NCBI RefSeq assembly: GCF_003015185.1
Contig: NZ_CP027860.1
Span: 1,178,001 to 1,242,000, forward strand
Direction of reading: 5' to 3'
Length of the DNA: 64,000 bases
From: Ahniella affigens
Lineage (GTDB): Bacteria; Pseudomonadota; Gammaproteobacteria; Xanthomonadales; Ahniellaceae
The position numbers and the translations under genes are program-made. Numbering within the stretch: position 1 is the stretch's first letter; each line of letters begins with the position of its first letter. Shown here in pieces: positions 16,324 to 25,717 of this stretch. Under the pieces are notes generated by a model. The model ran no database searches and was not told the origin of the DNA. It saw only the letters and a list, made by a program, of their open reading frames with translations.

Positions 16324-18744
16324 TCAAAAAACCTTAAGCAGCCAATCAGCTAAACGCTGGTTCGCTAGCTCACTCTTTAGGTTCTTCCAGGCCTGATCAC
16401 CCAGCTGCCACATCGCCCACGCATCCGCAGCAAACATGATATCCGGCCTTCTAAGCAAGTGGACAAACTCGTCCACTAGCCCATCTCCGGGGCCCAGGTG
16501 CCTTGGGTACGCATCGATTCCCCAGAGCCATTCGATTTTCGATGCCCCTAAATGTCCCCGCCAATCTGCGGGCTCATTTCCGAACTTGTCATTCCATACG
16601 TCTTCCTGTGCACGAATCCTCTCATCGGATTCGCCCCTAACCTTTGCGAAAACCGTAAAGTGTCCAATATCTCTTCTCCCGAGGCCTGTTCGGCCAAGAA
16701 GAGTGTCTGGGCACATCCAGAATAGGGGGAAACCGCAGTTTTCGTGGAACTCAATGCACTCCAGTGAAGTCCTCTTCTCAAACTCTCGGTCGTCCCAAAG
16801 TAGAATGCGGGGGAACTCCATCAAGCTATTTGCAATGAAATGTCGTTCATTGGGACGTACAGTTTTTTGCGGTACCCAGGGAAAGGTTGATATTGATACA
16901 CGCATTCCCTCTTCAAAGATGGTGTTAGACGGCGAGAAGAGCGCTCGCTCAACCGCATCAATGTCATTGATATTGGGTTGGCGAGAGTCTTCAAGATCAA
17001 CACCGTCAACAATCGGAACATTGTCCCACAGGCTTAAAGAGTCCGATCGGTCTATGTGCGACGTATTGCGAAGAGTTCCTCTACCTACATTACGATCGAA
17101 GAACGAGCGCTCACGTTTGCCGAGTCTTGTGAGTTCGTGATCTCTTGCGTTCCTGAGGCGAGAGACAACTCCCAACGTCTTTGAGATTCTAAGTGCATTC
17201 TGAATCGCGCCGTGGAGCGGCTCAGAAAAGTGAAAATGCAGATTGGGGACTGCCTCCCGGACAACTCTCTTCACGCCTTCATTATTTAGAACAAGCTCAG
17301 ACTCAATGCTCTTAGCTAACGCTGCAGCCCTGCCGATGTTTCTCCTTGCCTCAGGGAGAAAGAACTCTGCAAGTCTTTTCTCGCTCCAAAGCTCGGGTGG
17401 AAAGACACTGAGAGAGTACATCGCACGAATGTTCTGCAAGTTGCTATGAATTTCCCGGACACGCTCAAAAAAGCTCACTTCGCTGTCACCTTGAGCATCG
17501 ATAAACCTCTCTAGACGTTCAACCTCAAAAGTATCGTTCCGCAAGAGAATGTCAGAGACTTTGTTGTGAATTTCGCGTTGTTTAAGCGACTGCTTTCCAA
17601 TTGGGATCAACTGGCGAATGTCCCTGTACGTTGGGCGAGACAATCCCTGGCCTGGGTGGTCAAATCTACTGACCTGCTTTATAAGCGCGTTAGACCAGCC
17701 TGGCACGTCAAAGTTCAAGGTTATGATATTGAATCCGATCTCATTTCCAGGCGTATGGCGCGCCCCAAATGCAGGTGCTCCCAAGCACATGAAGCTGTCG
17801 TCAACCCCAACTGACGCCGCCCCATCTCGGCGGCTGTGATCAGAAAGTGTCACAAGCCGACTCTGATGCTGATGGCCGTGAAGAACAAGGCGAAAGTTGT
17901 TCTCGAGTAAGAAGTCGTTAAACGCTCCATCGTTCAGAAACCGATATGGTTTTGCGTCCTCTGCTTCATGAGCGAAAGGAATTGGATTGTGGTGAACGAC
18001 TGCGATTCTGAATGTCTGCGTGTCATGCGAAGTGAGTGAGCTCAACACGCTTCTGCAGTTGGTGAGGTCCTCAGCTGCGATTACTGCAGGATCGATTGCC
18101 GGAACCTCGCTCGCTTTAGTTTGCGATATCTCCTTCTTGTTGGAGCGCGCGCCCTTGTTACGATTTTCACTCTTGTTGTCGCTGTGCAGCAGAACTTTCA
18201 ACACGTCAGGATTCGGAATTCCGCTGAGGTTAACTGAGTTGAACGGGACAATCTGGCATGTGTGTTCTCCAATGGGAATCTTCAACGTCACGGGCGGCTG
18301 GCCGGGGGTGGTAGGAGCCGAATAGAAGGCATTGACGCCAGGAAAGTTCCCGTCGGAGATTGCCATCTTGAAGCCACCCAATGGCGACCGGCCCACTTTT
18401 CCAGTTTGGCAATTCTCGCGAACGATACTCCAATTCACGTCGTGGTTGCCCGGGACTACTACCGCGTAACGGAAACTCTTCCCACTCAGCAATGGTCGGA
18501 GGAAGTGATCCGCGAAGTCCTGGAACTCGTCGTTCTGGCCGCGATCCGTAATGTCGCCACTGATTACCAACAGATCGAATGTTTGTGAATCACCGTTCTC
18601 CATTTGCCTTAGCGAGTCTAGCAACTGCTCTAGTAAATAGCGCCAAGATCCCTGTTGGTCTCGATGGGCTTTTGTTCCGGACTCGCTAAAGCGTTGAGCT
18701 GAGTGCAAATCAGAAATATGCAAGATGCGCAGTTCGTTGCTCAT
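16324..18744 (-). CDS. Calcineurin-like metallophosphoesterase with a large unknown C-terminal region
   Basis: An 806-residue protein. The N-terminal ~350 residues hold the complete dimetal phosphoesterase signature: SDLH (D12, H14), ISGDITDRG (61-69), GNHD (99-102), VVHHNP (249-254) and HGHQH (289-293). The next ~450 residues (after RPTYRDIRQLIP) match no family I recognise. They include a helical part and a C-terminal part with many Trp residues (WDDREF, FWMCPD, IEWLWGIDA). It could hydrolyse a phosphodiester, nucleotide or nucleic acid. The start is 4 bp after the symporter stop and the cupin gene follows 25 bp later, so all three are probably co-transcribed. The C-terminal domain may be a sensor or partner-binding module. 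Confidence 0.85.
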   Translation of the reverse strand: MSNELRILHISDLHSAQRFSESGTKAHRDQQGSWRYLLEQLLDSLRQMENGDSQTFDLLVISGDITDRGQNDEFQDFADHFLRPLLSGKSFRYAVVVPGNHDVNWSIVRENCQTGKVGRSPLGGFKMAISDGNFPGVNAFYSAPTTPGQPPVTLKIPIGEHTCQIVPFNSVNLSGIPNPDVLKVLLHSDNKSENRNKGARSNKKEISQTKASEVPAIDPAVIAAEDLTNCRSVLSSLTSHDTQTFRIAVVHHNPIPFAHEAEDAKPYRFLNDGAFNDFLLENNFRLVLHGHQHQSRLVTLSDHSRRDGAASVGVDDSFMCLGAPAFGARHTPGNEIGFNIITLNFDVPGWSNALIKQVSRFDHPGQGLSRPTYRDIRQLIPIGKQSLKQREIHNKVSDILLRNDTFEVERLERFIDAQGDSEVSFFERVREIHSNLQNIRAMYSLSVFPPELWSEKRLAEFFLPEARRNIGRAAALAKSIESELVLNNEGVKRVVREAVPNLHFHFSEPLHGAIQNALRISKTLGVVSRLRNARDHELTRLGKRERSFFDRNVGRGTLRNTSHIDRSDSLSLWDNVPIVDGVDLEDSRQPNINDIDAVERALFSPSNTIFEEGMRVSISTFPWVPQKTVRPNERHFIANSLMEFPRILLWDDREFEKRTSLECIEFHENCGFPLFWMCPDTLLGRTGLGRRDIGHFTVFAKVRGESDERIRAQEDVWNDKFGNEPADWRGHLGASKIEWLWGIDAYPRHLGPGDGLVDEFVHLLRRPDIMFAADAWAMWQLGDQAWKNLKSELANQRLADWLLKVF

Positions 18745-18748
18745 AGAT

Positions 18749-20215
18749 TCAGAGCCCCGAAGCTGTCGTGTTCGATTTAGAGTAGAACCTACTCCCGACG
18801 ACTGAGACTGTGAGTCCTATGACGACGACTGCCAAGCTGCCAGCAACGCTTAAGTGTGGACTTTTCAGATATGTTCCCGCTGCCATGAGAGGGGCTCCAA
18901 AAATCATTGATCCCAGTACAGCAAGAAATACGGCACGCGACTTTAGGCCTGGCCAAAATAGCGTGAGTACGCTCGGAATGAGAGTTGACGCACGAAGGGT
19001 CCCATAAAACAAGAAGAGATGAATAATCTGGAGCCCAGGAATACTTGCTATGGACAAGCCCATAAGCGCAGCAAAGAGCATCGACCCGCGCGCCAGCCTA
19101 ACTCGCTCCAAACCTGAATCATTGTCAAGATCCCTTGGCGACAACTTGCCCCCGAAGACGTCGGCAACCGTAAGCGCAGAGAACGCGCAGAGAATCGAAT
19201 CAAGCGTTGAGCACAGTCCTGCCAAGAGCATTACGGCAAATACTATGAGCATGAAGTCTGGAAGGAGATGAGAAACTGTTGAAGCGCCGACTATCTGGGT
19301 GTTGTCGATCGCCAAGGTACCATTGGCGACTTCTGCTGCGGCAAGAAATCCGAGAAATGAAAGACTCAATGGAACTAGGATGAATAGGAATGCCGCCAGT
19401 ACGAAGGTCTTCACTACATCTGAATCGCGCTTCAATGCATACGCGCGCTGCCAATGCATCTGGTCACCGATCGGCCCTGAGAGGAGACCAATCGTTGTAG
19501 ATATACCAAATGAATAGGCGACCCATGGGTCAAGTACGTTTGTGAATGTGCCCGTCACGCCGCCGAGGCCCTTGGCAACAGTTTGTATGCCGCCTGCCTC
19601 TACTACCGCCCAAGGCACTGTTATGGCGCAGATAAGTAGAATGAGGATCATCTGGACGAGGTCGGTTGAAACCGACGCTCGAAGGCCTCCCATCAGAGAG
19701 TATGTAAGTACAATTACGACGAGGCATGTCGCCACCGCCATGAACGGCAATCCAGTAATGCTTTGGATAAGTGTTGAACCTGCTAGAATCTGTACTGCGA
19801 ACGAGCAAATTTGAAGTCCAAAGAACTGGATCAAATAAAGGATATGAACGCCGCGTCCGTGCCGCATTCGAATATACTGTGGCAGCGTGTAGCCGTTAGG
19901 GAGCAACCTTCGTGCACGCAAAGCGACCGGGGCGAACAATAGGAGAGCTGCAAGGTTTGGGAAGATGAACCAGAAGGCACCAGGCAAACCCTGCTCAAAT
20001 GCTTTCTGAGAAGAGACAAATAGAGCCGGGGCCCATATCCATGAGGCAGCGATTGACATCGCGCCGGCTAGTATTCCGACGTTTCGGCTCGCAAGTAGGA
20101 ATTCGGGCGTGCTTTGCTTCTGCCGACGCCCAACCCACACGGTTACTCCGATCATTAGCAAGCCGTAGATTGCAAGGAAAATCAGCCCCTGCAGGGGCGT
20201 AAGTTTGCTTTCCAT
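18749..20215 (-). CDS. Sodium:solute symporter (SSS family)
   Basis: A 488-residue polytopic inner-membrane transporter with about thirteen hydrophobic helices. SSS features include the N-terminal FLLASRNVG, the GYTLPQYI segment, LTYSLMGGLRASVSTDLVQ and QMHWQRAYALKRD. ATG 20215 was chosen over a start at 20302 because GGAGGGACATCG sits right before it. It should import an organic solute with Na+, possibly a substrate for the cupin or phosphoesterase encoded downstream. First gene of a three-gene operon with a candidate promoter at 20330-20303. Confidence 0.9.
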   Translation of the reverse strand: MESKLTPLQGLIFLAIYGLLMIGVTVWVGRRQKQSTPEFLLASRNVGILAGAMSIAASWIWAPALFVSSQKAFEQGLPGAFWFIFPNLAALLLFAPVALRARRLLPNGYTLPQYIRMRHGRGVHILYLIQFFGLQICSFAVQILAGSTLIQSITGLPFMAVATCLVVIVLTYSLMGGLRASVSTDLVQMILILLICAITVPWAVVEAGGIQTVAKGLGGVTGTFTNVLDPWVAYSFGISTTIGLLSGPIGDQMHWQRAYALKRDSDVVKTFVLAAFLFILVPLSLSFLGFLAAAEVANGTLAIDNTQIVGASTVSHLLPDFMLIVFAVMLLAGLCSTLDSILCAFSALTVADVFGGKLSPRDLDNDSGLERVRLARGSMLFAALMGLSIASIPGLQIIHLFLFYGTLRASTLIPSVLTLFWPGLKSRAVFLAVLGSMIFGAPLMAAGTYLKSPHLSVAGSLAVVVIGLTVSVVGSRFYSKSNTTASGL

Positions 20216-20302
20216 CGATGTCCCTCCAAGTCGTGAAGCTGCTGATTCAGTCCTCGATGGAATATGTGTACCCATTCTCAAGGCTGAATCGTGCCGCAGC
20301 AA

Positions 20303-20330
20303 ACTTTAGGGGTTTTCGAGTCATTGTCAA
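20303..20330 (-). promoter_or_regulatory. Candidate sigma-70 promoter of the symporter operon
   Basis: On the minus strand TTGACA (20330-20325) is followed after 16 bp by TAAAGT (20308-20303), about 90 bp before the symporter start. The -35 box is perfect and the -10 box matches four of six positions. Unsupported by anything but the motif and its position. Confidence 0.4.
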
Positions 20331-20782
20331 CTTAATTCGGTCTAAACCGGGCGATTCGTGGTGAAAACACCCTTAGAGCGTCAGAGGGCCGTGTCTGTGG
20401 AAAGCTTTGGCGTGCCTGGGTGCCAAGGCGATGCACAATCTAAGAAGCATCTGTGAGCCTTGTGAGGAGATGACCGAGATGTGGCGCCAGTCCTTCACGC
20501 GTCATCGTAGAGATCAGTTACTGAGAGCAGACACCGGACACGCAGAGACTTGCGGGATTGTCACTAGAACTGCAAACAGCCACTAACGCGAGCCGAGTGG
20601 CAATGGGCATGACAATTCGGTGTGGCCATGCTCTCTGCTCCTTCCCAGTCGGTTGCGTAAGGGGAATCAATTCGGCTTCCCGCTCGTCGCGGCGTTCGGT
20701 TGTTTCGCCTTCTGTCGCCATAACGCTGGACTGTCTGTCGATCGCGGCTCTGCGGGATACGCTGCACGGATACGCACGGATA
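20331..20782. other. Intergenic stretch without a recognisable gene
   Basis: Overlapping open frames exist on both strands between about 20520 and 20825. None has a plausible ribosome site, signal sequence or familiar motif, and three frames compete over the same bases. I consider it non-coding, probably decayed mobile DNA leading into the repeat at 20783. Confidence 0.45.
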
Positions 20783-20972
20783 AGGGACACGCACCAACTC
20801 CGTCACTTCCGATGACGTTCTCATGAACCACCGATGCGAGCCGAGGATAATGGATCAAACCGGCCAGTTCGGCCGGACTTACGGAATCCCAGCGTACCAA
20901 TTCAAGAGGCTTGACGCCGCTACCCGCTTGCCTGGGGCCAAGTTGCTTGGTGTTCTGTGTACATGACGATTG
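20783..20972. repeat. Dispersed ~190-bp repeat, copy B
   Basis: Diverged copy of 13033-13230, beginning GGGACACGCACCAACTCCG and including GCGAGCCGAGGA, TTGACGCCGCTACCCGC and AAGTTGCTTGGTGTTC. The region 20973-21228 that follows, up to the end of RAYT copy 3, shows nothing further. Confidence 0.6.
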
Positions 20973-21228
20973 AAAGCCGGTGGGCCACCGGCGTGTGTGA
21001 TCCGCTAGGAAATGGTGGTTAATACCAGTGGGCTCTGCGATCCAGTGAATGCGTGGTTTGGCATCTGATCGGAGCCCAGGTCGCGACCGAATCGCGACTT
21101 AACGGCGCCAATTGGCAGAGAGTTGCCACTATCTTCAGCGTCAGCGGCGTGACCTCAGATACTTTCTTGGCTCGGCCAAGCAATCACAGGGCGAGATCTT
21201 TGCAACGCCGGCTCGTGCGCCGCACGTT

Positions 21229-22200
21229 TCAGAGCGCCATCGCCGTGTGATACGCCTTCCTAGCCAACTGGTAACCAATCAACCAGCGCCGACCAGTTTC
21301 TGTAGCGAACTGAATCAGGCGATCTAGTGCGCCGAGTGCCGTCACGCGTCGTTCGTCGAATCCACGCAGTTGCTGATCCCATTGTTCTGGGGCAATCTTG
21401 AGCGCCTCCAGAATTAATCTGACCCCATCCGAAGTCCGCCCAGGCTTGCCTTGATGCCAGTGCCGGCCGGTAAAGTTCGCCAAGGTGAGGTAGCTCTGGT
21501 TGGATAGGCTCAAGCCTTCCTGCTTGATGCCGGCGACCACGCCAAGCGGTTGCTCGGCCAGTGGTGCTTGTGTCTTGATCTGCAAGATCCGGCGCTGCGC
21601 GCTGGTGTGGTTCGAGCCTGGGAGATCGGTTGTCATCTTGGCTCGAATAGGGTTCAGATCGGCATACACCATGGCTGCCGATAGCGCCCGCTCATCAACC
21701 AGCGATTGCGCCTTGAAACGCCCCTCCCAGAATCGACCGGTGCAGCCGTCTTCTTTGTTGGCTTGCCTTGCGATCGGTTCGGCCAAGCTCTTCATGAACC
21801 AACTCAAGTCTCGAAGTCGGTCCCGATATTTCGCAACCAACTCCGGCGCCGCGGCAATGTTCGCGATACGGCTAGTCTGAGATTCTGGTTCGGCAGAACC
21901 GGGGAACGCCTGACACCAGCGACGGGCGAGCTCTTCGTCCGACCAATCCGCTGCGGCGTCGGCGTCAATCTTCAGCACCACGTGCACATGATTGATCATC
22001 ACCGCGTAGCCGTAGATCGCGACCGAGTAGACCTCCGCGAACATCAAGAGGCGCGTTTTGATCAATTCCCGGCAATACTCGTCGTTGACGCCGGTAAAGG
22101 GATGAACGCGCCACAGCCAAGCACGCCAGACACAGCGGCTGACACAGTGATAGCAAACCGTGCAGTTCGTTGGAACAGTCCGTTCGCGGGTTTGGGCGAT
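21229..22200 (-). pseudogene. RAYT copy 3, full-length frame with lost start codon
   Basis: The frame is open over 323 codons and aligns along its whole length with copy 1: QTRERTVPTNC, VMINHVHVVLKID (HuH motif HVH), GRFWEGRFKAQ and YADLNPIRAK. At the position of the copy-1 start ATG it has ATC (22200-22198), and no good alternative ATG lies near; an in-frame TTG at 22065 would remove the N-terminus. Length is exactly that of copy 1, so only the start seems damaged. Probably recently inactivated. Confidence 0.8.
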
Positions 22201-22229
22201 TTTGAGCGCCTTCCGTGGCGGTGAGTTGG

Positions 22230-22310
22230 TGGCATTTTGTGCAGACCTTGGGTCAAGCGCATTGGCGGATTTCTGAAAAGCGCATCAGAAATTCTGAGTT
22301 GGTGTGTGTC
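22230..22310. repeat. RAYT-linked repeat upstream of copy 3 (inverted)
   Basis: Read on the minus strand: GCGGACACACACCAACTCAG, AATTTCTGA, CAGAAAT and CCAATGCGC. This is a diverged version of the repeats in front of RAYT copies 1 and 2. It lies just before the frame of copy 3. The rest of the interval 22311-22572 shows no gene. Confidence 0.65.
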
Positions 22311-22572
22311 CGCCATCGTCCGCCGACTGAACAAGACCAATTCGAGCTCGCTGCTGCCTTGAGTAGTTGAATTTGCTCGGATCGCGCACGCGGGTTGCTT
22401 CGCGTTGGCCCGCATCGATCTTGAAGCGGACTGGCTGACATCGACCGCGTGCGGAACTTCGTGCTTGCCGGGCGATCTCAGACGATCCGCGCCGCGAGGT
22501 GAATGTAGACGCTACTTGGGCGCGTGCCCGCTCGACTGTACCTTGCCCATCGAAAGCAGACTTTGGAGACGT

Positions 22573-23115
22573 ATGGTGAACGGAAATTGGATAATGTCGC
22601 TGCTGGCTTGGTGTCTGAGCCAAGCTGCCATAGCCGGCGATCAAGAACGTTTAACGACGTGTGAACCGGGTATTGCCAAATCACTGCTGTCGGTTGAAGA
22701 GATGCAGGGAACGCCAATGCTCGGCTTGTCGTGGACGGTTCGCTCGACGGAACGCAGACAAATCTTGTTGGCGATGCACGATGGCAAGTACTACTTGAAC
22801 TATTTCCGACGTAATCACCCCTACCGTGATGAGCTTCTGCAACAAGCGCGCGAAGCGAAGTCGGGAGAACCCATAGGCCTTCCCCCGGATCGTAACTGGT
22901 CACACTACCGCGAGATTGGCGCGCCGCTGGCGCTGTCGTTAAACGAAGCCATAGCAGGCTGGATGAGCGGAGCGACGGAGCAAACTGGGCTTGGCAGGGA
23001 CGGTGTCACGTATTACTTGAAGTCAGGTACACAATGCGCGTCTTTTTGGTCGCCGCCTCCGAGCCCTGTTCGAAGGTGGCACCGGACTCGACGGGCGCCA
23101 AGAGGCCCCTACTAG
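22573..23115 (+). CDS. Secreted protein of unknown family, 3' end replaced by an IS3 remnant
   Basis: ATG 22573 follows a TTGGAG ribosome site and starts a signal peptide (WIMSLLAWCLSQAAIAGD). The mature part (~130 residues) is soluble, with conserved-looking stretches such as LSWTVRSTERRQILLAMHDG and GDGVTYYLKSG-like text near the end. I do not recognise the family. From about 23049 the frame reads into a degenerate IS3 end, so the last ~20 residues (RRWHRTRRAPRGPY) are not native. The original protein was probably longer; the truncated one may still be secreted. Confidence 0.55.
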   Translation: MVNGNWIMSLLAWCLSQAAIAGDQERLTTCEPGIAKSLLSVEEMQGTPMLGLSWTVRSTERRQILLAMHDGKYYLNYFRRNHPYRDELLQQAREAKSGEPIGLPPDRNWSHYREIGAPLALSLNEAIAGWMSGATEQTGLGRDGVTYYLKSGTQCASFWSPPPSPVRRWHRTRRAPRGPY

Positions 23116-23215
23116 TCGTCTTTGGCGTTCGCGCTGACCGGTCAACAAGGCCTCATCAGTCGCGGCGAGATGCTTTCGTGCCGTCTTCATGTTGCTGCCT
23201 ACTGTGTCTTGTCTG
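23049..23215. mobile_element. IS3-element end remnant
   Basis: Aligns with the orfB-side end of the intact element (13300-13460): CGCCTCCGAGCC, TGTTCGAA, CTCGACGGGCGC, GGCGTTCGCGCTGAC and GTGCCGTCTTCATG. It includes the last few OrfB codons in diverged form. The rest of the element is absent. It truncates the upstream secreted-protein gene. Confidence 0.7.
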
Positions 23216-23236
23216 AGGGACATCGACGCCATCATC

Positions 23237-25027
23237 TTAGTACTTGGCCGCATATGCAGCAGTCCCAACACACACAGCAATTGTCGTGACAAGTGCGGCA
23301 ATACCAATCTTTATGTATTCGCGATCACGCGTCTCACTAGGATCAAAAGAGATGATGTAGGTCTCTATATCCGAAAACGAGGGAAACGCTGAAAGGTGCT
23401 GCTCAATAAGAGACACACGTGACCGCTTAGAGGTGCTTGCAAGAACTGCTATAGCCATTGTGGCGATGAGGAAAAGCTGTGGGAACCAAGCGGACAACTT
23501 GTGCAGCGCAATTCCTTGCAGCAGTGCAGACGTGCAAGCGCACGCCGCAACGATGCCAGCCAAGACAACCGAGGTGATGACTCGCTCCTTCAAGCCTGTG
23601 AGCTGGAACCCTGCATGGGTGACCATGAGGGTCGCGCTCATGAGTACGCCCGGAATCCCAGTAACGAGTGCAATCGAGTCGAATGGCTTTGAAAGAGCGA
23701 GCCCGATTGCATATGTCGCAAGGCAAAAAGTAGCCGCCGCTAGTCCGATCCAGACGACATAGCTCCAATATAGTGCGCGAACGATGCTATCTCTGATGCC
23801 CTTCTCATAGCTAGTTGCTTCATCCATGCAGATCGCTCGGACTATCGCCCTATATGCATCTTCGAACTGCCCCCTGCCCAGTGCAGACTCAGCGGTTGCC
23901 CCAAGCGCGTTAATAAAACTTCGAATAGGGCCCGCAATTTCTTCAACGCGGCGGTTCGACGGATTCACGTAAATCAGATGTTGCTGACCTTGGTACTTAT
24001 AGCGATACTCGACTACAGTCACCTGGTAGACCTCATGAGACTGCCGAATGATCTTTCCTTCGTGCTTCGACGCGCATTGACGGAACTGCGCGGTCAGAAC
24101 CTCTGCAAGTCTGGGTTCATCAATGGGAACCTGCGAAATCGCCGCAGGCTGGTCTTGGCGAAGAACTAGCGTGCCAGTGAAGTCAGAAAGCGGATTTTTC
24201 CGCCTTGAAAACGTTGGCAAGCGTTGAGGTATGTACTTGCTGCTTGACCGAAACGGTGTCTCTTGGCGTTCCGCGATCGAATAGGTCATCAAGCGTCGCT
24301 CACCGTTGCAGGTTGGGCAGGTGATCTTCTTAAGCCCGTTGCATGTCCCGCACCGAACAAGTCCGAGCTGCTCAGGGCAGCCGCTGCAACGCAGAAATCC
24401 GTTGTTGCAGCCGTGGCAGAGTTCCTCCCTTTCCTTCTTTTCGTTAACGAAATACGTGCGACGGCCATTGCAGCGCGAACAGTCCTTTACCTTCCCCTGA
24501 CACTCACAGATTTTCTCGGTGGGGCTTAGATACTTCACTGTGACCCTACCGCTACCTTTACATGTATCGTGCTTAGTCCATCCTGTTCGACCACTGGCTT
24601 GGCAGTTCTCGCATGAGATCCAACCAGAAGCACTGCAAATTCCACAGTCTACGACGCCAGACGCTCTGCATTTTGGGCAGTTAGATACAGATCTTGTGTC
24701 GGGCAGTTCAATCTCCTCGAAATGACTGGAGAAGTCGGCATGATTCCGGAATGGCAGACCCCAAAGTTGTGCTTCGTTAGTCTCCGTAGTGGACGTTGGT
24801 ACTTCCTGGCCGCGATAGGGCACTTCTTTCTTGACAAATCTTCGCGTTTCGACCTGTGTAATGACATCGGTTCGGTAACAGGCGACTTCCAGCGCAGATA
24901 CGAATTTGGTGTCTGATTTGAAGTGCTTTATGGGTGAGAATGGGAGTTCACCCGCCCATCTGTCCAGAATATCCGAGCATCTTGAGACGATTTGTGGGCT
25001 CGCATCCCGTTCGCTGAACAATGCCAT
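23237..25027 (-). CDS. Membrane protein with a DnaJ-type cysteine-rich zinc region
   Basis: A 596-residue protein of unknown role. The first ~110 residues are soluble with no recognised domain. Residues ~115-250 contain a dense series of CxxCxGxG-like motifs (CPKCRASG, CGICSASG, CENCQASG, CSRCNGRR, CGTCNG, CPTCNG), more than the four repeats of DnaJ, so several zinc ions are likely. A beta-rich segment follows. The C-terminal third has about six hydrophobic helices in pairs (YVVWIGLAAATFCLATYAIG, VVLAGIVAACACTSALLQG and others), and the last one reaches the C-terminus. ATG 25027 follows a GGGGTGG site. It stands alone between mobile-element remnants and is relatively AT-rich, consistent with cargo. 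Confidence 0.75.
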   Translation of the reverse strand: MALFSERDASPQIVSRCSDILDRWAGELPFSPIKHFKSDTKFVSALEVACYRTDVITQVETRRFVKKEVPYRGQEVPTSTTETNEAQLWGLPFRNHADFSSHFEEIELPDTRSVSNCPKCRASGVVDCGICSASGWISCENCQASGRTGWTKHDTCKGSGRVTVKYLSPTEKICECQGKVKDCSRCNGRRTYFVNEKKEREELCHGCNNGFLRCSGCPEQLGLVRCGTCNGLKKITCPTCNGERRLMTYSIAERQETPFRSSSKYIPQRLPTFSRRKNPLSDFTGTLVLRQDQPAAISQVPIDEPRLAEVLTAQFRQCASKHEGKIIRQSHEVYQVTVVEYRYKYQGQQHLIYVNPSNRRVEEIAGPIRSFINALGATAESALGRGQFEDAYRAIVRAICMDEATSYEKGIRDSIVRALYWSYVVWIGLAAATFCLATYAIGLALSKPFDSIALVTGIPGVLMSATLMVTHAGFQLTGLKERVITSVVLAGIVAACACTSALLQGIALHKLSAWFPQLFLIATMAIAVLASTSKRSRVSLIEQHLSAFPSFSDIETYIISFDPSETRDREYIKIGIAALVTTIAVCVGTAAYAAKY

Positions 25028-25159
25028 TTGCCACCCCAAGTGTCAGTTTGCCGCATACTACACTAGGCAGTTAATCAAATGAAGACATTTTGTTCCTAAA
25101 GCGGACGAAGTGAGACTTGAGCAGAAATTGTGGCATTACGAGACTTGTTTGGTGTGCGT

Positions 25160-25210
25160 GGAGATACGGGACACATGGAGATACGGGACACATGGAGATA
25201 CAGGACACAC
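25160..25210. repeat. Three tandem 17-bp repeats
   Basis: GGAGATACGGGACACAT occurs twice exactly (25160-25176, 25177-25193) and once as GGAGATACAGGACACAC (25194-25210). No spacers separate them, so this is not a CRISPR. The GGACACAC part resembles the GGACACGCACCAACTCCG motif found elsewhere in the window. Confidence 0.85.
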
Positions 25211-25717
25211 ATCAAATGCGCAGATACTGGACAGGCACCTATTCCGCGAGGGCCATACAGGACATCGATGGACGCCCCGGTTTATTCAAGAGGTTTTTGA
25301 TCTGAATTTTGATTCCGTTGTTGTGATTTCGGCGTTTCCGAGGAGCAACGCCCTTGCCGGCTCGGTGTCGCCGGGGCTTGATGGATGCGGAGCATGCTGG
25401 GCGATGAGCGGGCGCCTATGTCGCCCGCCGACCAGCATGCAGTGATTCGTTGACGGCTTGATCGTCGTGGTTAGGTTGGGGTCCTTGGTTTTGATCTGGT
25501 TTCGGTTTGACGGCAGATTCGCTGTTCAGCGCGCAAGGGGTCACGGTCACCGATTCGGCCTCTTGGTGACGGTTGATCGCCGCGCCAATGTGAGATTCGG
25601 GAGTCCAATGCTGCGTAAACACGCACACGGTCCTGGCTAGAACCTTTTCCACGACAGGCTCGGCATCGGACATGGCCTTGATTCACCACTGTCAGTCACG
25701 CTCCGTCGGTGAATGAG
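25211..25717. other. Intergenic stretch, one doubtful small frame
   Basis: An 85-codon frame (25673-25416, minus, starting MSDAEPVV) is open but has no clear ribosome site or familiar motif. GCATGCTGG (25392-25400) and CCAGCATGC (25431-25439) form a perfect 9-bp inverted repeat around 30 bp of GC-rich sequence, a possible hairpin. No element end could be defined here; it may be part of the IS110-type remnant that follows. Confidence 0.4.

Noticed and set aside
20518-20790. 90-codon minus-strand frame upstream of the symporter operon
   Set aside because: No ribosome site or motif, and two other frames are open over the same bases, as expected in GC-rich non-coding DNA.
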